Assembly (NCBI GenBank): GCA_019639075.1
Contig: JAHBSO010000009.1
Location: 1-64,000 of the forward strand
Length of the DNA: 64,000 nucleotides
Direction: 5' to 3'
Source of the DNA: Actinomycetota bacterium
GTDB lineage: Bacteria; Actinomycetota; Acidimicrobiia; Acidimicrobiales; Iamiaceae
Position numbers and translations under genes: made by a program. Shown here in pieces: positions 1 to 7,886 of the stretch. Numbering within the stretch: the first letter of the stretch is position 1; each line of letters opens with the position of its first letter. Under the pieces are notes generated by a model, which saw nothing but the letters and a program-made list of their open reading frames with translations, was not told the origin of the DNA and searched no databases.

Positions 1-1443
1 GTAGAAGCCGAGCAAGGACGTCACGAGCATCGACGCACCGATGGCGATTCGCGCTCCGACCGGCACGTCGTACCGCTTCGGTGCGTCGTCGTCGGCGTCC
101 TCGCCGTACATCGTCAGCACGATCCGCAGGTAGACGTACGCCGAGATCACCGAGGTGAGCATCCCGACCAGCGCCAGCGGCCACGAACCGGCGTCGATCG
201 CCGCGCCGAGCACCCCGAACTTGGCCACGAACCCGGCGGTGAGCGGCACACCGGCCTGCGCCAGCAGGAAGATCAGGAACGAGAAGGCCAGGAACGGCGA
301 ACGGCGGGCGAGGCCCTTGTAGTCGGTCAGGTCGTGGGCGTTGTCGCCGGTGCGGCCGACGATCGTGACGATCCCGAAGCTGCCGGCCACCGTGAAGGTG
401 TAGGTCGCCAGGTAGAAGAGGATCGACGCGACGCCCGTCTCGGTCGCGGCCTGCACGCCCAGCAGGATGAAGCCGGCGTGGCTGATCGACGAGTACGCCA
501 ACATCCGCTTCACGTTGGTCTGGCTCACCGCGAGCACCGACCCCACGACCAGGGTGAGCACGGCGAGGACGTAGACGATCGGCTGCCAATCGGCCCGCAG
601 GGAACCGAACGCGTAGAGGAACACCCGCACGAGACCGGCGAACCCGGCGGCCTTCACCGCGGAGGCCATGTAGGCGACGACCGGGCTCGGCGAGCCGTCG
701 TAGACGTCGGGGGCCCAGGCGTGGAACGGCACCGCCGCCACCTTGAAGCCGAGGCCGACGAGGAGCATGGCGAACCCGGCGAGCATGGTGACGTCGTTGG
801 TGAGGACGTTCCGGGAGAGGAACGACTGGATCACCGTGAAGTTGGTGCTGCCGGTGGCGCCGTAGACGAGCGCGATGCCGTAGAGCAGGAACGCGGAGGA
901 GAACGCCCCGAGCACGAAGTACTTCAGCGCCGCCTCACCGGACCGGGCCCGCCGGACGTGGATGCCGGCCAGGACGTACACCGCGATGGACAGGATCTCG
1001 AGGCCGAGGAACAGCACGACCAGGTCGTTGGCCGAGGCCATGATCACGCCACCGCTCGCCGAGAGCAGGAGCAGCACGTACGCCTCGGGACCCTCGAGGC
1101 GCTCGCGGCGGAGGTAGCCGTCGGCCAGCAGCGACGTCAGGACCACCCCCAGGCTGATCACGACGGCGAGGAAGACGGTCAGACCATCGACCCTGACCGC
1201 ACCGCCGACGACCTCGATCGGGCCGTCGTCGCGGATGCGGAACCACAGGTTGGCCGACGCGGCGATCGCGGCACCGGCGGTGGCCACCGCGAAGGTCGCG
1301 TGCCACGGCAGCGCACTGCGCCGCGGGAGCAGCGAGCCGAGCACGAGCAGGAGCACGGCGCCGCCGACCAGCAGCAGCACCGGGAGGAGGAGCGAGAACT
1401 CGACGTTCGGGGTGTCGAGCTTCTGGATCTCGGCCAGCAGCAT
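1..1443 (-). CDS. nuoN: NADH-quinone oxidoreductase subunit N (3' end cut by window edge)
   Basis: Antiporter-like proton-pumping membrane subunit of complex I. The reading frame is open from the ATG at 1443 to base 1 (481 codons) with no stop, so only the last few residues lie outside. The protein starts MLLAEIQKLDTPNVEF and is a succession of hydrophobic helices. It carries the family segments FLGLEILSIAVYVLAG, KYFVLGAFSSAFLLYG, VPFHAWAPDVYDGSP and KRMLAYSSISHAGFILLG (the Lys/His helices of the proton channel). Its start overlaps the nuoM stop by one base (TGATG), so translation is probably coupled. It is the last nuo gene in canonical order. Confidence 0.97.
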   Translation of the reverse strand, partial: MLLAEIQKLDTPNVEFSLLLPVLLLVGGAVLLLVLGSLLPRRSALPWHATFAVATAGAAIAASANLWFRIRDDGPIEVVGGAVRVDGLTVFLAVVISLGVVLTSLLADGYLRRERLEGPEAYVLLLLSASGGVIMASANDLVVLFLGLEILSIAVYVLAGIHVRRARSGEAALKYFVLGAFSSAFLLYGIALVYGATGSTNFTVIQSFLSRNVLTNDVTMLAGFAMLLVGLGFKVAAVPFHAWAPDVYDGSPSPVVAYMASAVKAAGFAGLVRVFLYAFGSLRADWQPIVYVLAVLTLVVGSVLAVSQTNVKRMLAYSSISHAGFILLGVQAATETGVASILFYLATYTFTVAGSFGIVTIVGRTGDNAHDLTDYKGLARRSPFLAFSFLIFLLAQAGVPLTAGFVAKFGVLGAAIDAGSWPLALVGMLTSVISAYVYLRIVLTMYGEDADDDAPKRYDVPVGARIAIGASMLVTSLLGFY

Positions 1444-3095
1444 CAGTGGCCTCCCTCGCTCGTCGTCACGGCGGCCTCGTCGTGACCGCCGTCGTCACCG
1501 GCCTCGTCGGTGCCCTGCCGTTCCGACTCGGGCACGACGTCCTCGCCCTCCTGGGCCACGCCCGGCTCGCGGTAGTCGGAGTTGTCCTCGACGTGCTGGA
1601 CCAGGTGGGCCACCGTCGGCTCGATGCGGTCGAAGATCGGCTTGGGGTAGACGCCCATGAAGACGATGAGGCCGACCAGGGGGGCCATGACCAGACCCTC
1701 GGTGAACCTGAGCTCCGGGAACGATGCGTTCTCGTCGTCCGGCGTGCCGTGGAAGACCCGCTGGTAGGCCCAGAGCAGGTAGAGGGCGGCGAGGATGACG
1801 CCGGTGACGGCGACGACGGTCCACCAGCGGCGGGTGAGGAAGGACCCCTGGAGGATGACGAGCTCGCCGACGAAGCCGTTGAGCCCCGGCATGCCGATCG
1901 ACGCCAGCATCACGACGGTGAACACCGCGGCGAAGATCGGCGCGGGCTTCTGCAGGCCCTTCAGCGCTGCGATCTGCCGGGTGTGGCGGCGGTCGTAGAT
2001 CATCCCGACGAGCATGAACAGCGCGCCGGTGGACAGGCCGTGGGCGACCATCTGGAACACGCTGCCGGACAGGCCCTGGGTGGTGAGGGCGAACATGCCC
2101 AGGGCGATGAAGCCGAGGTGCGCCACCGACGAATAGGCGACCAGCCGCTTGAGGTCGCGCTGCATCGTGGCGCAGACCGCGCCGTAGACGATGCCGATCA
2201 CCCCGAGCGTGACGAGCCCGGGCGCCGCCCACACGGCAGCCTCGGGGAACAGGTAGATCCCGAAGCGGATGAACCCGTAGGTGCCGAGCTTCAGGAGCAC
2301 GCCGGCGAGGATGACCGAGCCGGCGGTGGGCGCCTGGGTGTGGGCGTCGGGCAGCCAGGTGTGGAACGGGAACAGCGGGACCTTGATGGCGAACGCGATC
2401 GCGAACGACAGGAACAGCCAGCGGCCGGTGCTCTTCGCGATGACGCCCTGGTTCTCGGCGAGGGTCTGGAGGTCGAAGGTGACCGGGCCGCCCTTGGCGT
2501 GGAGGTAGGCGAGGCTGATGATGCCGACGAGCATGAACGCCGAGCCGAACATCGTGTACAGGAAGAACTTCGTGGCCGCGTACTTCCGGTCGTCGTAGCC
2601 CCACCCGCTGATCAGGAAGTACATCGGGACGAGCACGATCTCGAACATGACGAAGAAGAGGAACAGGTCCTTCGCCAGGAACGCCCCCAGACAGCCGGCC
2701 TCGAGGAGCAGCAGCCAAGCGTAGAACGGCTTCTCGTCGTGGTGGGGCGGCGCCCCGAGCATCGCGATCGGGAAGAGGATGCCGGTGAGGACCACCATCC
2801 AGAGCGAGATGCCGTCGAGCCCGAGCGACCAGGCGATCTGCGGCTCGTCGATCCACCGGGCGTGCTCGACGAGCTGGAAGCCGGCTTCGCCGGTCTTGAA
2901 CAGGGCCAGTGCCCCGATGCTCAGCGCGCCGGTGGCGAACGAGAAGAGGACGGCCACCTGCTTGGCGACGTCGGACCGGCGCCGGTTCACCAGGGCGACG
3001 ACGAGCGCGCCCACCGCCGGGGTCACGATCAGGACGGTCAGGATCGGGAAGGACACGGACGCAGCACCTTCGGCGGCGAGGAGCGGGGCGGTCAT
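1443..3095 (-). CDS. nuoM: NADH-quinone oxidoreductase subunit M
   Basis: Second antiporter-like proton-pumping subunit of complex I, 550 aa with about 14 hydrophobic helices. Recognisable family stretches are FFVMFEIVLVPMYFLI (the conserved membrane Glu), KVPLFPFHTWLPDAHTQAPT and KRLVAYSSVAHLGFIALG. The ATG at 3095 is chosen because it gives the normal N-terminus MTAPLLAAEGAASVSFPIL and overlaps the nuoL stop by 4 bases (ATGA). The frame continues upstream of this ATG, but only as Arg-rich non-homologous sequence inside nuoL. The C-terminal tail after the last helix is acidic. Confidence 0.97.
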   Translation of the reverse strand: MTAPLLAAEGAASVSFPILTVLIVTPAVGALVVALVNRRRSDVAKQVAVLFSFATGALSIGALALFKTGEAGFQLVEHARWIDEPQIAWSLGLDGISLWMVVLTGILFPIAMLGAPPHHDEKPFYAWLLLLEAGCLGAFLAKDLFLFFVMFEIVLVPMYFLISGWGYDDRKYAATKFFLYTMFGSAFMLVGIISLAYLHAKGGPVTFDLQTLAENQGVIAKSTGRWLFLSFAIAFAIKVPLFPFHTWLPDAHTQAPTAGSVILAGVLLKLGTYGFIRFGIYLFPEAAVWAAPGLVTLGVIGIVYGAVCATMQRDLKRLVAYSSVAHLGFIALGMFALTTQGLSGSVFQMVAHGLSTGALFMLVGMIYDRRHTRQIAALKGLQKPAPIFAAVFTVVMLASIGMPGLNGFVGELVILQGSFLTRRWWTVVAVTGVILAALYLLWAYQRVFHGTPDDENASFPELRFTEGLVMAPLVGLIVFMGVYPKPIFDRIEPTVAHLVQHVEDNSDYREPGVAQEGEDVVPESERQGTDEAGDDGGHDEAAVTTSEGGH

Positions 3096-5059
3096 GCGTA
3101 GACCGCCTTCGTGAGGAGCAGCGCCACCACGACGACCACCCCGATCGTGATGCCGAGGGCGTAGCTGCGGACGAAGCCGTTCTGGGCGAGGCGCGCCTTG
3201 CCGGAGCCCTCCCGCACGACCGTGCCCACGCCGTCGACCGCGCCGTCGACGATCTTCTTGTCCATGTCGGCGATGAACTGGAACGCCTTGCGACCCGGCC
3301 CGCCCATGAAGGCGGCGATCGAGCTGTCGTAGTACCACCCGTTGGCGAGGATCGGCTGCTCGACCTTCTCGGCCAGGTCGCGCCGGCCCTTGAGGTAGAT
3401 GACGACGGCGATGGCGATGCCGACGAGCGCGGTGATCGTGGCGATGAGGGCCAGTCCGACCTTGAGACCGGTGCCGGCGGTGCTGTGGGCCTCACCGAGG
3501 TGGACCACGGGCTCCAGCCAGTGCTCGAGGAACTTGCCACCGTCCCAGAACGGGGTGTTGATCAGGCCGGCGCCGAGCGCGAACGGGGCGAGGATCACGA
3601 GCGGTGCCGTCATCTTCCAGCCCGACTCGTGGGGGTGGATCTCGCCGCTCGGGCCGACGCCGTGGCCCTCGTGGACACCCGCGGCCTCGCGCTCGGCGGC
3701 GAGCTCGGGGACCGCTTCGGCGATCGGACGGTCCCAGTGCTTCTCGCCGTAGAAGACCATGAACACCTGACGGCTCATGTAGAAGGCGGTGAGCAGGGCG
3801 GTCACGACGCCGATCGCCCAGAGGGCCGGCGACTTCTCCCACGCCATGAGCAGGATCTCGTCCTTCGAGAAGAACCCGGAGAACCCGGGGAAGCCGGCGA
3901 TGGCCAACCAGCCGACGATGAAGGTCGCGGAGGTGATCGGGAGGAGCTTGCGGAGGGCACCCATGCGGCGCATGTCCTGCTCCTCGTGCATGCCGTGGAT
4001 CACCGAGCCGGAGCCGAGGAACAGCAGCGCCTTGAAGAAGGCGTGGGTGATCATGTGGAAGATCGCGGCGATGTACGCCCCGCTGCCCACGGCCAGGAAC
4101 ATGTAGCCGAGCTGGCTGACCGTGGAGTACGCCAGCACCTTCTTGATGTCGTTCTGGGCCACCGCGATGGTGGCCGCGAACAGCGCGGTGAGGGCGCCGA
4201 CGATCGCGATGAGCCACGGCACCCAGTCGGCCGCGAGGACCATGACCGGGTTGATGCGGGTCATCAGGTAGACGCCGGCGGTCACCATCGTGGCGGCGTG
4301 GATGAGCGCCGACACCGGTGTCGGGCCGGCCATGGCGTCGGGGAGCCAGACGAAGAGCGGGATCTGGGCCGACTTCCCGCAGGCGCCGACGAACAGCAGC
4401 GCCACGATCGCCGTCGCGGTGGAGGACGACATGGCCCCGGAGGCCTCGAAGATCCCGCCGTAGTTCAGCGTGCCGACGGTGGCGAAGGTGAACAAGATCG
4501 CGACCATGAAGCCGAAGTCGCCGATGCGGTTGGTGACGAACGCCTTCTTGCCGGCCGAGGCGTTGGCGTCGTCCTGGAACCAGAAGGAGATGAGGAAGTA
4601 CGAGCAGGCGCCGACGCCCTCCCAGCCGAGGAAGGTGATGACCATGTTGTCGCCGAGCACCAGCATGACCATGGAGAAGACGAAGAGGTTCAGGTACACG
4701 AAGAACTTCGTGAACTTCTCGTCGCCGTGCATGTAGCCGATGCTGTAGAGGTGGATCAGCGTGGCGATCCCGGTGATGAACAGGAGCATCGCCACCGAGA
4801 GCGGATCGGCGAGGAAGCCGACGTCGACCTGGAACCCGCCGACCGGCAGCCAGGTGAAGAGGGTCTGGGTGAGGGCCCGTTCGTGCTCGGGCTTCGAGAC
4901 CAGGTCGAGGAACACGCCGACGGTGGCGGCGAACGAACCGGCGACGGCGGCGGTGGCCACCCAGCCGGCCAGCGGTTCGCCGAGGCGCTTCCCGAAGAAC
5001 ATCAGGAGGGCGAACCCGGCCAGCGGCAGCGCAGGGATGAGGAAGAGCAGGTCGTTCAT
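3092..5059 (-). CDS. nuoL: NADH-quinone oxidoreductase subunit L
   Basis: Distal proton-pumping subunit of complex I, 655 aa, the expected length for NuoL including the long lateral amphipathic helix. It starts MNDLLFLIPALPLAGFALL. Family signatures include FLGWEGVGACSYFLISFWF, IPLFVWLPDAMAGPTPVSAL with the following ALIHAATMVTAGVYL (conserved His), and KKVLAYSTVSQLGYMFLA. Membrane segments are found along the whole length. Its stop overlaps the nuoM start (ATGA), and a 10-base gap separates it from nuoK upstream. Confidence 0.98.
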   Translation of the reverse strand: MNDLLFLIPALPLAGFALLMFFGKRLGEPLAGWVATAAVAGSFAATVGVFLDLVSKPEHERALTQTLFTWLPVGGFQVDVGFLADPLSVAMLLFITGIATLIHLYSIGYMHGDEKFTKFFVYLNLFVFSMVMLVLGDNMVITFLGWEGVGACSYFLISFWFQDDANASAGKKAFVTNRIGDFGFMVAILFTFATVGTLNYGGIFEASGAMSSSTATAIVALLFVGACGKSAQIPLFVWLPDAMAGPTPVSALIHAATMVTAGVYLMTRINPVMVLAADWVPWLIAIVGALTALFAATIAVAQNDIKKVLAYSTVSQLGYMFLAVGSGAYIAAIFHMITHAFFKALLFLGSGSVIHGMHEEQDMRRMGALRKLLPITSATFIVGWLAIAGFPGFSGFFSKDEILLMAWEKSPALWAIGVVTALLTAFYMSRQVFMVFYGEKHWDRPIAEAVPELAAEREAAGVHEGHGVGPSGEIHPHESGWKMTAPLVILAPFALGAGLINTPFWDGGKFLEHWLEPVVHLGEAHSTAGTGLKVGLALIATITALVGIAIAVVIYLKGRRDLAEKVEQPILANGWYYDSSIAAFMGGPGRKAFQFIADMDKKIVDGAVDGVGTVVREGSGKARLAQNGFVRSYALGITIGVVVVVALLLTKAVYA

Positions 5060-5069
5060 CGTGGGCGCC

Positions 5070-5384
5070 TCAGCCCTTCAACAACGAGAGGTCGTCGGCG
5101 GTCGCGTTGCGGCGCCGCCGGAAGATGGACACGACGATGCCGAGGCCGACCACCACCTCGGCGGCGGCGACCACGAGCACGAAGAACACGGTGACCTGGC
5201 CGCCGAGGTCGTCCAGCTCGCGGGCGTAGGTCACGAAGGTGAGGTTCACCGCGTTGAGCATCAGCTCGATGCACATGAACATGATCAGCGCGTTGCGGCG
5301 GACCAGGAGCCCGACGGCACCGGCCGCGAACAGCAGCGCGCTGAGGACGAGGTACGCCTCGGGGGGTGGCGCGGAGGCGAGCAT
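5070..5384 (-). CDS. nuoK: NADH-quinone oxidoreductase subunit K
   Basis: Small three-helix membrane subunit of complex I (MrpC-like), 104 aa, standard length. Starts [19 protein letters not shown]; the conserved membrane glutamates are in [15 protein letters not shown] and [13 protein letters not shown]. The ATG at 5384 overlaps the nuoJ stop by one base. A GTG codon directly in front could serve instead and would add a single residue. Confidence 0.96.
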   Translation of the reverse strand: MLASAPPPEAYLVLSALLFAAGAVGLLVRRNALIMFMCIELMLNAVNLTFVTYARELDDLGGQVTVFFVLVVAAAEVVVGLGIVVSIFRRRRNATADDLSLLKG

Positions 5385-5974
5385 CACGTGGCCACCTCGC
5401 CTTCGTCGACCGCGACCACCGCTGGGGCGGGCAGCTCGTCGACCAACTCGTCGTCGACCATTCCGTCGGGGCGGTGGCGGGCCAGCGTCACCGCGCCGAC
5501 CACGGCGATCACCAGGAGGATGGAGGTGATCTCGAACGCCCACAGGTAGTCGGTGAACAGCACCCGACCGATCTGGACCGGGTTGGCGACGTCGGTGTCG
5601 ATCGGCGCCGCGGATGAGGTGGCACCGGTGATCGCTCCGGCGACCACGACGAAGATCAGCACGGCGGCGATGGCGACGCCGGCCACGACCGCGGCGGTGC
5701 GCTGACCGGTGATCGGCTCGACCTCGAGGTCCTCGGCCGTGTCGACGCCGAGCAGCATGATCACGAAGAGGAACAGCACGACGATCGAACCGGCGTAGAC
5801 GATGACCTGCACCGCGGCCAGGAACTCGGCGTCCTGCGCGATGAACAGCACGGCGATCCCGAAGAAGGTGCCGATGAGGCTGAGCGCGGCGTGCACCGGG
5901 TTGGACCGGGTGACGACGCCGAAGGCGCCCAGCGCGCAGATCAGCGCGCCGAGGACGAAGACGACCCACTCCAT
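5384..5974 (-). CDS. nuoJ: NADH-quinone oxidoreductase subunit J
   Basis: Membrane subunit of complex I, 196 aa with five predicted helices. Starts [21 protein letters not shown]; the conserved third-helix region reads [25 protein letters not shown] (pi-bulge helix with conserved Tyr and Gly). The polar loop between the third and fourth helices is rich in Asp/Glu ([13 protein letters not shown]). One-base overlaps join it to nuoI and nuoK. Confidence 0.96.
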   Translation of the reverse strand: MEWVVFVLGALICALGAFGVVTRSNPVHAALSLIGTFFGIAVLFIAQDAEFLAAVQVIVYAGSIVVLFLFVIMLLGVDTAEDLEVEPITGQRTAAVVAGVAIAAVLIFVVVAGAITGATSSAAPIDTDVANPVQIGRVLFTDYLWAFEITSILLVIAVVGAVTLARHRPDGMVDDELVDELPAPAVVAVDEGEVAT

Positions 5975-6660
5975 CAGTCGTCCTCCCCCGCGTGGGCGTC
6001 GTCGAAGGGCCCCTCGGCCTCGGCCTCGACGTCGTGGTAGCTCAGGTCGGGAGCGGGCGCGGTCTGGCCGAGCTCGGGGGCCTTCACGCCGAAGCCGAGC
6101 TCACCGCTCCAACCGACCTTGCCCTCGTAGTCCACCGAGCCGCCGGGCGCGGTGGCCCGGACCCAGGCCGACGAGCGGGCGGCGACGGCGTCGAGGTCGC
6201 TCCAGTCCTCCCACGGGAGGCGCTGGGGCAGCCCGTCGTCGCCGACCACCAGCTCGGCCTTGGTGTAGATGGCGTCCTGGCGGTTGGTGAAGGAGAACTC
6301 GAACAGCTTCGACTCGGTGATCGCCTCGGTCGGGCAGGCCTCCACGCACAGGTCGCAGTGGATGCAGCGCAGGTAGTTGATCTCGTAGACGAACCCGAAG
6401 CGCTCACCCGGCGAGGTCGGCGCGGCCGGGTCGTTGTCGGCGCCCCGCACGTAGATGCAGTTCGCCGGGCACACACCGGCGCACAGCTCGCAGCCGATGC
6501 ACTTCTCCATGCCGTCCTCGTAGCGGTTGAGGACGTGGCGACCGTGCAGGCGGTCGGGCTTGTCGCGCTTGCCGCCCTCGCCCTTGGCGTACTCACGCGT
6601 GTAGCGCTGCTTGCGGCCCCGCTGGCGGAACGTGACGAGGAAGCCTCCGAGGTACCCCAT
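5974..6660 (-). CDS. nuoI: NADH-quinone oxidoreductase subunit I (2x[4Fe-4S])
   Basis: Peripheral-arm subunit carrying clusters N6a and N6b, passing electrons from NuoG to NuoB. 228 aa. Two complete ferredoxin motifs are visible: [15 protein letters not shown] and [15 protein letters not shown], both with the Cys-Pro of the CxxCxxCxxxCP type. The ATG at 6660 ([15 protein letters not shown]) overlaps the nuoH stop by one base. The C-terminus is long and acidic (ending DDAHAGEDD), beyond the usual NuoI end, a feature common in actinobacterial NuoI. Confidence 0.97.
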   Translation of the reverse strand: MGYLGGFLVTFRQRGRKQRYTREYAKGEGGKRDKPDRLHGRHVLNRYEDGMEKCIGCELCAGVCPANCIYVRGADNDPAAPTSPGERFGFVYEINYLRCIHCDLCVEACPTEAITESKLFEFSFTNRQDAIYTKAELVVGDDGLPQRLPWEDWSDLDAVAARSSAWVRATAPGGSVDYEGKVGWSGELGFGVKAPELGQTAPAPDLSYHDVEAEAEGPFDDAHAGEDD

Positions 6661-7886
6661 CAGTCGATCACCCCTTCCGGTGCGTCGAGGGCCTCGGCCG
6701 CCAGGCGGCGCGACGTGGCGCCGGCCAGGCGCAGCAGGCCGTAGCAGGCCACCATGACGACGGCGGCGACGGCGACGGTGACGACGGGGTTCCACCCGGC
6801 GTCGGCACCGACCCGGATGCCCACGAGGAGCAGCATCCAGCCCACCCCGAGCGGGATCAGGACCTTCCAGCCCAGATCCATGAGCTGGTCGTAGCGGACC
6901 CGGGGCACCGAGGCGCGGGTCCACACGAAGGCGTAGAGCACTGCGACCAGCTTGAGGAAGAACCACACGAAGCCCCACATCCAGCCGGGGCCGAACAGCA
7001 CGGGTCCACCGGGGCCGCCGAGGAACAGGGTGACCACGATGGCGCCCATGGTGATCGCGTTGAGGAACTCGGCCAGGTAGAAGATGGCGAAGCGGAAGCC
7101 CGAGTACTCGGTCTGGAACGAGCCGACCAGCTCCTGTTCGGCCTCGACGAGGTCGAAGGGCGGGCGGTTCAGCTCGGCGGTGGCGGCGAGGATGAAGATC
7201 ACGAACGGCACGAGGCCCGTGACCCACAGGTTCCAGCCCCACGGCATCTGGGCGGAGACGATCGAGTTGGTGGTCAGCGAGCTGATCCCGGCGTCGTTGC
7301 TCCCGACGAGCACGACCGCCAGCACGCCCAGGCCGAGGGCCGCCTCGTAGGAGACCATCTGGGCGCTCGCCCGGACCGACCCGAGCAGCGGGTACTTCGA
7401 ACCGGAGGACCAGCCGGCGAGCATCACGCCGTACACGGCGATCGACGACATGGCGAGGATCACGAGGACGCCGGCGTCGGGGTTGGCCAGCTGGAGCAGC
7501 GTGTCGTGGCCGAACATGTGCACGACACCGCCGTTGCCGTCGGTGAAGTCGCCGCCGATCGGGATCATGCCGAAGGTGATGAACGCCGGGATCATGGTGA
7601 GGATCGGGGCCAGGCGGAACACCCACCGGTCGGACTTCTCGGGGACGAGGTCCTCCTTCAGGATGACCTTGAGGCCGTCGGCGAGCGTCTGGAGGATGCC
7701 GAACGGGCCGGCCCGGTTCGGGCCGATCCGGTTCTGGAGGTCGGAGATGACCTTGCGCTCGAACCAGATCATCAGCATCGTGGCGATCAGGCAGATGCCG
7801 AGGGTCACCACGGCCTTGCCGAGCACGATCAGAAAGACGACGAGCCCGACGTGGCCGGACAGCAGCGGATCGGCGGCGACGATCAT
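6660..7886 (-). CDS. nuoH: NADH-quinone oxidoreductase subunit H
   Basis: Membrane subunit forming the quinone-binding chamber with NuoB/NuoD, 408 aa, eight or more helices. Starts MIVAADPLLSGHVGLVV; key family segments are WFERKVISDLQNRIGPNRAG, ILKEDLVPEKSDRWVF, and ELNRPPFDLVEAEQELV with the acidic quinone-channel loop. The ATG at 7886 overlaps the nuoG stop by four bases (ATGA). Confidence 0.97.
   Translation of the reverse strand: MIVAADPLLSGHVGLVVFLIVLGKAVVTLGICLIATMLMIWFERKVISDLQNRIGPNRAGPFGILQTLADGLKVILKEDLVPEKSDRWVFRLAPILTMIPAFITFGMIPIGGDFTDGNGGVVHMFGHDTLLQLANPDAGVLVILAMSSIAVYGVMLAGWSSGSKYPLLGSVRASAQMVSYEAALGLGVLAVVLVGSNDAGISSLTTNSIVSAQMPWGWNLWVTGLVPFVIFILAATAELNRPPFDLVEAEQELVGSFQTEYSGFRFAIFYLAEFLNAITMGAIVVTLFLGGPGGPVLFGPGWMWGFVWFFLKLVAVLYAFVWTRASVPRVRYDQLMDLGWKVLIPLGVGWMLLLVGIRVGADAGWNPVVTVAVAAVVMVACYGLLRLAGATSRRLAAEALDAPEGVID

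Noticed and set aside
334-5194. Long open frames on the plus strand opposite nuoN, nuoM and nuoL (up to ~760 codons)
   Set aside because: They encode Asp/Glu/Arg/Gly/His-rich sequence with no family motifs, exactly antisense to confidently assigned Nuo genes; a known effect of high GC content.
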